A DNA stretch of 64,000 nucleotides from Neoceratodus forsteri (taxonomy: Eukaryota; Chordata; Ceratodontiformes; Ceratodontidae): NCBI GenBank assembly GCA_016271365.2, contig CM057452.1, forward strand, positions 828,784,001-828,848,000, written 5' to 3'. Below, piece by piece: positions 55,846-64,000 of the stretch. Both the position numbers and the translations under genes were made by a program. How positions within the stretch are numbered: position 1 is the first letter of the stretch; every line of letters starts with the position of its first letter. Below the pieces are notes generated by a model that worked only from the letters and a program-made list of their open reading frames with translations, had not been told where the DNA came from and did not search any database.

Positions 55846-56914
55846 GTGACTGATAAGGTTACCACCTACTCGGTTTTTGGGCGAATGATTCGGTTTTCTA
55901 GGTCCAGATTCGGTCCTCCTGTTTTCACCATTGCAAATTCGGTTTTTATGGTGGGTCAAGCAGCACCTGTGAGATTCCCCACTAACTGTTTCATTTTCTT
56001 CTCATCTGACTGTAAGCAAGTGTCTGACATTTCAGTGTGCTTGCTTGCTTGCAGTGCATGCTAATCAGGAAGTGCCTTCAAGTGCAGGGCACTTAAAGAG
56101 CCAAATGTGTCCCTGTCTGCTCAGTTGCCACCCCTAACTTCACACCAGCAAATTGGAATATTATTCATGGAAAGGGTAAACAATACCACCCTAATTAACA
56201 CCTTCATTTTCTGAAACCCTTAGACATTTAGACAGGCATCACATTAGGGTAGCCTCTTGTCCAGTGTGGACTGTACAATGTGTTTCAGAAACGTTACCTA
56301 CTAATCCAGTTTTATTCAGACATAGTACTTTTTCAGTCATTTTGAATGCTCACATAGTTGTAAAACAGATTCTGTTAAATCCTTCACCATTTTACTTGCA
56401 TGTTCATATTACAAACAAATTCTGATGTCATGTAAACCTTTGTTTGTATACCAGTAAATCTGAGAGGTGTAAGTAGGGCTACTAAGACCATTAGCAGCAA
56501 ATCAACCTAATGCTTTCTAGGCTGCATTGTAGTATGGTCTTTGACTGCTGTGATAAGGAATACTTTTATACCTTTAAATGCTCACCATTTATTCTTTTAG
56601 GGTCTGTCCTATATTTTAATATTTGTTACCCCATTTGTTGTTAAATTAATAATCTAATATTTTATTTCATTTCTAGCAGTACTACACCTCTCTCTCTCCA
56701 ATAGTTATTGCTGTCAATGTTCATACTACCTGGATATTCCAGGAAGACCATTCAGGCATATCAGATGAACAGCACAGAATAGTGTGGCTAATGTCATGCT
56801 AAGCCACAGAAATGAAAAAGGAAGAGAGAGAGAGAGCAGTAGCTGGTGAGGAGAAAGGAACACAATCTAGATTTGATGGCATTACAAATTTAGGTAATTT
56901 ATCAAACATTATTT

Positions 56915-57090
56915 TTTTTTTACCAGAAGAGACACACTAAGCTGAAGCTTGTTTTATAGGTGCAACCCAGGAGCGAAATGATTTGTGCAGGGTCATACAG
57001 TATGCAAGTCTGGGCTGTGGGATTCAAACCCTGCTCTCCAGAATTGCAGTTCAGAGCCTTAAACCACTGCGCTATACTGCCTCCATGCTA
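56915..57090 (-). mobile_element. tRNA-derived MIR-like SINE nested in the hAT element
   Basis: TTTTTTACCAGAAGAGACAC tail, core complement GATTTGTGCAGGGTCATACA, B-box complement GGGATTCAAACCCTG, head ending GCGCTATACTGCCTCC. Confidence 0.82.
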
Positions 57091-57298
57091 CATATCACAT
57101 ATCATGCTATCTGGTATGTATGACTGATATGGAAATAAAATAGGGTATTTAACAGCATAGAATAGTTCTTACCTATTTTTAAAAACTTCTGTGACATTAC
57201 AAATAGCTTTAGAGTAGGAGCAATGGGAAGGACAGTAGCACATCTTAAAATGGCAGATGATATTTGTAATTACAGCTCAGTCCACCATTACTGGTGTA

Positions 57299-57385
57299 GT
57301 TTATTTATTTATTGAAGAGTTTTACCAGAAAAGGCCACCTGTTCCAAAATAGCTGGTTGTCAGAGGTGTCCTTGTAGTCACTCGA
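57299..57385 (-). mobile_element. SINE/LINE tail fragment nested in the hAT element
   Basis: TTTATTTATTTATTGAAGAG, then TTTTACCAGAAAAGGCCACC, the common tail, without a core. Confidence 0.5.
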
Positions 57386-57699
57386 TGTGTCAGCTAAGCT
57401 GTGTACACAGGATGGAAAGTCCCCTGAACCCCATCTCTAACCCCACCAAATGTTATCACACACTGAAATTTAAAATATTTAAATCTAAATCAAACAAACC
57501 AAAAATAATAATCATGATGTACTTTAAAGAAGTTGTACACAATGCAATATAAGCAGCAATTCTGAATAAATCAAGTGAATCAGAGTCCAAGCGATGCCCT
57601 CATAAGTCATAAAAGGGGCGGAGTTAGGGGTGGAGTTTGGGGGTGTGGTTTAATATTCGGTTTTCATCTCATCCAAAGGTGGCAACCCTAGTGACTGAT

Positions 57700-58825
57700 G
57701 GCTATCTGCTGCTATAAACAGTGTACTCCAGAGTCATTACTGTTTAGTACTGCAGGCATGTGGATTGGAAATGTATCTTTTTTTTGTGATACCATTCAAT
57801 TTTTGTAATAAGTTACAAGGTTTTATTTATGTCTTTATGTGTTGTATTCCATGCCCAGAAGGAGTTATAAACATACCTAGTAAACCTGCAGTGCACACCG
57901 AGCAATATAAAAGCAGACCGTGATATGTTATTTTCAAGACAAACTGTCACATTTAGAGAAACATTTGCAGTAGTGTCAGGTACACCCATCTATCTCAATA
58001 TGTTCCTACCAGTTTAGCATATTTGTGAGCTAATAAACCTACAACTACTGTATGCCAGCATATTAACTGTGTGCCCTCTTGCCGTCACTGGACATCCTAG
58101 TATTTCAGTCCATCAGGCAGTAGAAATGGATAGAAACTGGACTACCCCACTATTGAGCTGGTTGATATCAATTGTGGCTATCTTGAGTGCCAATAATACA
58201 CATACATTCAGTACTGTTTTTAACATTTTGAACTATGCATATACCTTCTCAATCACAATCTGCTTGCTGCCTGCTTCAGCTTGCAGGGCTATCATACTCT
58301 ATGGTCAGTTTTTAGGGTGCTGATAGTGGCTGTTAGTGTCCACGGTAATTTCCATGTGGTTAAAGTTAGGTTTTTGGGATCCTAAACTTTGTGAGTGAAA
58401 ACAGAAGTTAATGCATTCCCCAGAGCCTCCAATATGCCACTGGGACTCTTACTCCTGTCTTCACGTCTCATTAGCACATGTTCCAAACATTCATTTGCTT
58501 TTCAGTGCAAACTAGTTAGACACTGCTGCTTTTTATTGTGACGTGCCAACTCGACACTCTCAAACCCTGTTTGCTCATCACAAACAAAGTTTGTGACTCA
58601 AAAACCATTGCAATATACTGTTCCTAGTGGATAAGGTCTATCCCCACATGTTATTTGTATATCTTGTAGATGATGCAGATATAACTAAATATTTAATAGT
58701 AAATCTTTCAGTGACTGTGTGTTTTTAAAAGTTAGATGTAATTTATTTTACTGGCCACTCTGTGTTTTGTGCCAAGTGCACATTGTCAAAATCAAAGTGA
58801 GGCTACTTGAATATCCCATTTCGTC
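57700..58825. other. Unassigned DNA
   Basis: No element was recognised. An 84-codon plus frame at 58069-58323 has no domain. Confidence 0.4.
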
Positions 58826-58829
58826 ACCA

Positions 58830-60785
58830 CCGGCCTAGCCTTTGATTCTTCTTTGTATGCCGTTCTTGTTAAGACTCAAGACAGTTCAGGCACAATGTTG
58901 CCTACATCAGCCTGTTCACTTCAGCTGCTCCCCTTTATCTCCAAAGAAATTGAAGACTTGCTTATTAACTTAGATACTAAAAAAGCACCGGTGAAGATAG
59001 ACTTGAACCACTTTTCCTAAAACTTGGTTACTCTTACCTTGCTGCCCCTATCCTCCATATTCTTAACCTCTCTATTTCCTCCACCACAGTTTCTTCTTGT
59101 TGGAAATCTGCTCACATTCTCCCCCTATTTAAATTGGGTGACCTATGTGACCTAAACTATTGCAGGCCCATTTCAATTCTGCCCATCCTCTCAAAAGTTC
59201 TCGAAAAATTGATCTATACACAACTAAAAACCTTATTGAAGCCCATTCTCTTCTCAACCCTGCACAATCTGGTTTTTGCCCTAATCATAGCACCATCACA
59301 GCCTTGGCCAAAGTTACTAATGATTGGTTCGCTGCAATGGACTTGAAGAAAATAACGAGAACAGTATTCTTAGATCACAGTAAAGCTTTTGACACCGTGG
59401 ATCACAAACTATTAGTAAATAGCCTAATTAAAATAGGCTCCACTCCTTCCACTGCCCAGTGGTTCAATAGTTACTTATCCAGAAGGACTCAGAAAGTCAA
59501 AGCAAGAAATTTGTTTTCATCCTCTCTGCCTATCACCAGGGGAGTTCCGCAAGGCTCCATCCTAGGTCCTATTCTCTTCTACATATATATCAATGATCTT
59601 GACCACAAGATATCCAAATCAAATCTGCATTTCTTTGCAGATGATACAGTTCTATATACCTCTGGTCCCACATTATCTGGAGCCAGAGACCTCCATCAAG
59701 CTGACTCCGTGCAGTTAGAAACTAACTCAATTAATGCTAAGCTGCAACTAAACGCTAAGAAAACCAAAGCCATGTTTTTCTCCCTGCACACCTCCCACAC
59801 TACTTCTCTCAACATATCTAAAGATTTTATCATTACCTCTCTATGAGAACCGTTGGAAATTATTTCTAAATTCAAATATCTTGGCATCTGGCTCGATAAC
59901 AAGCTCTCCTTTAATGACCACATTGATGACCAGTCCAGGAGATTAAAAGTCAGGCTAGGTTTCTTCTTCTGCAATAGGCCTTTCTTTCCTTTGGAGACCA
60001 GACTCAGGCTTGTCCAGGCAACATTCCTCCCTTCTTGATTATGGTGACATAATTTACAACTCCTCAGCAATTACCAACCTCCATAAACTAGACAGCCTCT
60101 ACCACCATGCCCTGCGCTTTAGCTCCAACTCCCCATACCAAACTCACCACTGTGATTTGTACACAACAGTTGGGTGGACCTTTGCTATCCTTAAGGCGGT
60201 GCTCCACGCTGGTACCTGGACCCTAAACCTTCTTCTGAACAAACTCCTGAGCTACCTAACTTCCCCTCTCCGTATCTCCCGCAGTGTTTACTCACTCAGG
60301 AAGTCAGACTTCATCCTCCTAGATGTACCTAGGACGCGTACCACCTTTGGTAAATGCGCTATTTCATTTTCCCTTCCAACCATCTGGAATCGGTTACAAT
60401 CCTCACTGAAATTATCCAGTATTGTCCCTGTTAACTTCTTCAAAATGATAGCATTTGACAAATTAAGACTCATGTAACTGCTTTTAAACTCCCTCTCCCT
60501 CCTCACTTGGTCACCACCGATCCTTTTTTACTTGCTCTTACTCCCGACTACTTCTATTCCTCCTGCTCTTTACGCCTCTCCATAGGTTCATGCTCTTTAT
60601 ACTAAGACTGTTACTTTATGACCAGAACATTATGTACCATATTGCATTTTTACTGTATATTATTTACTGTTATATGATTTTTATATATATTGTACACTTG
60701 TCTGTACACCTGTAACAGGAACTCCTTGTGAATGAGCTTGCTCAGTGGAGTTTTCCTGCAATAAGCTTGAAACTTGAATACAGAA
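58830..60785 (+). mobile_element. Rex1/L2-like LINE, 5'-truncated
   Basis: A 1.95 kb plus-strand element with RT and C-terminal domain, followed by a 3' UTR with GAATGAGCTTGCTCAGTGG and an end near GCTTGAAACTTGAATAC. The endonuclease is absent because the copy is 5'-truncated. The C-terminal text follows the Rex1/Babar pattern known in fishes. Stops and frame changes make it inactive. Confidence 0.85.
58900..60477 (+). pseudogene. Rex1-like reverse transcriptase remnant
   Basis: The frame at 59134-59346 has C-R-P-I-S-I-L-P-I-L-S-K-V-L-E-K-L. The frame at 59160-59846 (228 codons) then carries the palm: F-L-D-H-S-K-A-F-D-T-V-D-H (residues about 70-82), W-F-N-S-Y-L-S-R-R-T-Q-K-V, G-V-P-Q-G-S-I-L-G-P-I-L-F and F-A-D-D-T-V-L-Y, with both catalytic aspartate blocks intact. 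After 59846, K-Y-L-G-I-W-L-D-N-K-L lies in the 59853 frame. The frame at 60010-60477 has L-D-Y-G-D-I-I-Y-N-S-S-A, L-Y-H-H-A-L-R-F, T-H-H-C-D-L-Y, P-R-T-R-T-T-F-G-K-C-A and L-P-T-I-W-N-R-L-Q. Three frame changes and an internal TGA at 59844 prevent a full protein. Confidence 0.87.
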
Positions 60786-61790
60786 TGTCTATTAGTGTCT
60801 GAAGCTAATTGGGGTTGTAATGTCCAGACCTTGTACTGTGATGGCAAAGGCACAAGTTAAATGAGAAGGGAGTGCCCAGTGTGAGTTCACAACAGACTGA
60901 TGGCAATGAAGGTGTGCTGTCTAACCTGATGCTAGCAGGTGAAAGGAATGTGTCACAGTGAGCATTATTAAATTTGAATGTTGTGTTTTGTCAATATTTT
61001 TGGCTGTAGTTAAATACACACAGTTTATAAAAAACACTTCTCATGTGACTGAGATTACTAAGCATGCAACATACATTACGTCATAATATAATAGGGCATC
61101 AGGGTCATCTGGGCCTGATTCAAGGCCACAAAACATGAGCTCAAACATGATTAACAAACATAAAATGAAATGTGCACCATATAAACTGATTCAGAAACAG
61201 AAAGGAATAGCTTGGATCAGTATTGGGGATGGCAGTGGAATGCATAATGAAGTGTATATTACATAGTGAATGATTACACCCATATAAAATAAAGTGCACT
61301 GCAGTATTATTATTGACAATGGAGACACCATAACTGTAGTCAATATGATCTGTTATGCACAGGCTGTATGTACATAACTCATTTTCCAGCATGCACCTCA
61401 CAATGTCTGCTGCATAACTGAATCCCTCACAGTGCCATGGTTCAACTTCAACAAGCCAGGTAAGTTTCCATTGCAACAATTACATATTTCATTTCTAAAT
61501 TTCTTAAAAGAAAACAAAATATATCAATATCTGTGTCAAACACAATTTCATTTTTTCATGAAAACAACTGCGTTTCTTTATGTCTCTGTACTTCTTGCGG
61601 CATTCAATCAAAAAAAATCAATCTTCAATTGCTCCATTCTCCATAAAAGACATCTCCCTAGACAAACTGTGATCACATATTCATTTCCTTGTTTTTTATC
61701 TCCACATCTGTTCAGAGCAATTTTAATTTCTCCTTACCTGATTGTGGCAACAACTATACCATTTTACTTATACATACCTTAAAATATATG
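60786..61790. other. Unassigned A/T-rich DNA
   Basis: No gene or repeat family was recognised. Confidence 0.4.
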
Positions 61791-61794
61791 GAGC

Positions 61795-62300
61795 CCACCC
61801 ACTGGGGCAGCAGTTGGATTTCCCGCTTGCGATGCTGGCAACCCAGGTTCAGGAATGGACCTGGGCCATCAGAGGGCCAGCCAGGAGGAGAAGGATTGAG
61901 AGTCTGATGACTGCTCTCCTTCTCCAGGGGGAAGTTGGTATAGTGTTCAGTGCAATGCAGACACCTAGTGGTGGCTGGGTGTACCACGCATGCCAGCACC
62001 ACAAGTAGGCTCAGGGGTGGGGCAGATGCTGGCCATCATTGCATGTCCCTGCCCCAGCATAACTGGGGGAGAAAATAATGCCACTGGGTGCCCTAGATGA
62101 AGCCTGCCTTTGGCTTCAATTAGCCTCCAGGACAGCCCCTTCAACCTATCCCATCATTGCGGCACCTCTGAAGGAGGGATGCTGCACCCTGCCCTGGGGG
62201 GCAAGCCAGGGGATATCGAAGGGGTACATCCGATGTGGAGATGGGAGTGAGGGTCCCTGACTGGGCGGAGGTTCTGGGCGGCTGGCGGTAACAAAAAGCA
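61795..62300 (+). mobile_element. Possible tRNA-derived SINE of another family
   Basis: CACTGGGGCAGCAGTTGGAT near 61800 and CCCAGGTTCAGGAATGG near 61842 are spaced like an A and a B box. The following 450 bp is G/C-rich and unlike the other SINEs, ending in ACAAAAAGCATAATAAATAA just before an (AT)n run. A tRNA-like head with an A/T tail fits a SINE, but only one copy is present here to compare. Confidence 0.35.
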
Positions 62301-62307
62301 TAATAAA

Positions 62308-62309
62308 TA

Positions 62310-62374
<65 letters not shown>
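62308..62374. repeat. (AT)n microsatellite
   Basis: About 33 AT units in a row. Such runs often grow from the A/T-rich tail of a retroelement, here perhaps that of the SINE-like segment before it. Confidence 0.95.
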
Positions 62375-62380
<6 letters not shown>

Positions 62381-62627
62381 GCGGGTGTAAAGTTATCTTG
62401 GGGTTCTGGTGACAAATACAAAATATTAGACCTTCATCTTTATGGTTTACAGACATCACGAGACCCCTTGATAAGTTTACATCCTTATTATATAGATCAG
62501 GGAAGTTTACCCTTATAGAAAATATGATAAATAGATACTGCTGTTTTAAAACTGTTTACACGGTGGTATAGTTCAGCCAGGTTTTCTTTCCAGTGTGGCT
62601 GCAGAAAGATGGATGCCAGATATGTAT

Positions 62628-63062
62628 ATACCATAGTGTCAGTGTCTCAGTAGGTAGCACACTCGCCTCTAAGGCCAGGAGATCAGAGGTCTGTGGGTTC
62701 AGTTCCCACATCTGGCACTTGGGTTAATATCCCAGTACTGACACTATAGTGCAGCATGAGAGTGGTGCTGCACTTCTGAGGTGCCATCTTTCAAATGAGA
62801 CGTTAAACTGAGGTCCCATCTGCCTGGATTGGTGGTAGTTCAGGTGGATGTTAAAGATCCCATGGCACTTATCGAAAAGAGTAGGGGAATTTCCCCAGTG
62901 TCCTGGCCAAATTTCCCTCATTCACTAAAAATACCACCAACAGCTTAATCTGGTTCAAGGTCAGTTGGCAATCATCTGTATCCCCCTCCCTGGATCGTGC
63001 CTGAAAATAGGCAGGATTTGTCTAGTGCACTTACCCGGTCAACAAAAAATAAATAAATAAAC
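62628..63062 (+). mobile_element. V-SINE (tRNA head plus V-domain)
   Basis: The best V-SINE copy. The tRNA-like head has TCTCAGTAGGTAGCACACTC as A-box region and GGGTTCAGTTCCCAC as B box. The conserved centre includes TGAGACGTTAAACTGAGGTC, GTTAAAGATCCCATGGCAC and CCAGTGTCCTGGCCAAATTT. The tail ends CCCGGTCAACAAAAAATAAA with AAAT repeats. The V-domain is known from fish, lamprey and lungfish SINEs, and the tail is LINE-derived. Confidence 0.88.
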
Positions 63063-63189
63063 AGTACATATATGGGATATGCCATAGGCTGATTAAAACA
63101 CATCAAATGTACTTTTTATCTGCAGATTTTGACCTTTATGACCTCACAAGTGGCAGAGTGAATCAGCAAGTGAGAATGTGAAATCCTGA

Positions 63190-64000
63190 CTAAGCAATAC
63201 GCTGAATCCCTCTCTTCTATACCTTACCAAAGATCCCTAAAAACCCCTCTAAACCACCAGGGCAACCAATTGTTTTAGGAATTGACTCCATACTAGAACC
63301 ATTATCTAGTTATGTCAAATATTTCACTCAGCCACTAGTTGGCCAGATGAATGCATCATTCAGGAACCAAACATAACCTGAAACTAGTGAAAGAGAGAAA
63401 TTACATCATCAAAGGTAAAAATGGTTTAATACTAGTGACTATGGATATACATAATCTGTACAGCTCAATCCCACATGAGGGTGGAAGGTCTGTTAGCCCT
63501 ACGAGAAGCCTGAAAACACAGAGAACAGGATGAACTACCACCAACTGACATTTTGATCCAGTTAGTAGTGAGAGTACTCAAATGAAATTAATTCAAATCT
63601 GAAAATAATTTCTTTTGATCAGGAAAAACGAACAATGATGAGGAGCAAAATGGTGCCCACATATGTGAACCTATGTATGCATGCATTCAAATGTAAGCAC
63701 ACCTTGAATAAAGAGACAAATCCTTACTACCATCACACTGAATTGTGGAAATGATACATTGATCACATGCTTGTTGTAAGGCAGGGGAGCAAAGTCATTT
63801 TGTCAGAATCTAATAATTACATGAACACAAGGTATCCAAATTTAAAATTCGTGACACACAGTGACAAACAGACTGTCCCATTCCTCGACCTGATCATAAT
63901 ACTAGAAGATGATGGTATCATACCATTATTACACCAGAAACTGACTGACAGCACTCGTACACTACATTACATGCTGACAGTTTCTGTAAACCTAAACTTA
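63190..64000 (+). pseudogene. Second Penelope-like RT, runs off the window
   Basis: Reading near 63215-63330 gives F-Y-T-L-P-K-I-P-K-like text, then G-Q-P-I-V-L-G-I-D-S-I-L-E-P-L-S-S-Y-V, the RT fingers. The frame at 63351-63533 has V-T-M-D-I-H-N-L-Y-S-S-I-P-H-E-G-G, motif A. Near 63640-63680, S-K-M-V-P-T-Y-V-N-L-C-M matches A-P-x-Y-A-N-L. Near 63745, Y-I-D-H-M-L stands in place of Y-I-D-D, and V-P-F-L-D-L-I-I-I at 63880 is the next block, followed by Q-K-L-T-D-S-T-R-T-L-H-Y. The D to H change and the stops make it dead. The sequence differs strongly from the copy at 34.6 kb, so it is another subfamily. The 3' part lies beyond the window. Confidence 0.82.

Larger units (their letters stand above)
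55854..57690. mobile_element. hAT-type non-autonomous transposon, 1.84 kb
   Basis: Perfect 8 bp duplications GTGACTGA at 55846-55853 and 57691-57698 flank terminal inverted repeats TAAGGTTACCACCT and (complemented) TAGGGTTGCCACCT, 12 of 14 identical. Just inside each end lie TTCGGTTTT-type phrases (55873-55940 and 57655-57662) in the same family of subterminal motifs, and the right end has G/A-rich iterations (GGGGCGGAGTTAGGGGTGGA). Two SINE pieces have inserted inside. No transposase frame is seen, so mobility would have depended on an autonomous relative. An 8 bp duplication and TAGGG-type ends indicate the hAT superfamily. Confidence 0.8.

Noticed and set aside
61800..61860. Functional tRNA gene
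   Set aside because: The A and B box spacing fits, but the cloverleaf cannot be completed by eye and the segment continues like a SINE.
62146..62421. Protein with a long Tyr-Ile repeat
   Set aside because: Translation of the (AT)n microsatellite.
1..64000. CRISPR arrays, operons, bacterial defence or biosynthetic systems
   Set aside because: The window is vertebrate repeat-rich DNA. No array of regular spaced repeats, no bacterial gene layout and no ribosome-binding sites were seen.

Overview
The window looks like intergenic or intronic DNA from a large-genome vertebrate. I found no host protein-coding exon, tRNA or rRNA gene. Almost everything recognisable is transposable element. The mix is many CR1 LINEs whose 3' ends carry repeated TTCTATG octamers, one Tx1/amphibian-type L1, L2/Rex1-like LINEs, Penelope-like elements, a DIRS-like tyrosine-recombinase retroelement, V-domain SINEs, MIR/CORE-like tRNA SINEs and hAT and T2-type DNA transposons. 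This suits a lungfish or an amphibian (salamander or caecilian). Lungfish is my best guess because CR1, L2 and V-SINEs are all prominent, but this is inference.

Layout. 1-3.4 kb: two minisatellites in unrecognised DNA. 3.4-6.4 kb: LINE tails, a MIR-like SINE and a 0.7 kb T2-type foldback MITE. 7.7-15 kb: small foldback MITEs, a 0.6 kb near-palindrome, a CR1 3' fragment and a 310 bp hAT-type MITE with an 8 bp target duplication. 15.4-22.6 kb: two long minus-strand CR1 copies; the second keeps an SGNH-esterase ORF1 and a tandemly duplicated leader. 24.4-30.5 kb: a structurally complete L1 with an 11 bp target duplication, a poly(A) tail, decayed ORF1 and ORF2 and an intact YADD. 30.5-32.6 kb: two LINE C-terminal and 3' UTR fragments. 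33.3-38.1 kb: a Penelope-like element with inverted terminal repeats and a 1.3 kb foldback element apparently nested in it. 38.3-43.8 kb: a V-SINE, an inverted repeat, a plus-strand CR1 and a DIRS fragment next to it. 44-53.3 kb: three minus-strand CR1 fragments, foldback MITEs, a solo Penelope terminal-repeat palindrome with a 14 bp target duplication, and SINEs. 53.6-64 kb: an L2 fragment, a 1.84 kb hAT-type element with nested SINEs, a Rex1-like LINE, a long (AT)n tract, a second V-SINE and a second Penelope RT that runs off the right edge.

The elements are linked. LINEs should supply enzymes for SINE mobility, and the V-SINEs, the MIR-like SINEs and two L2-like LINE 3' ends here share one tail design. 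All autonomous elements are damaged by stops or frameshifts, so none looks able to move now. No new multi-gene system was found. The least conventional items are the Penelope/foldback composite, the long palindromes and a degenerate hammerhead-like core.
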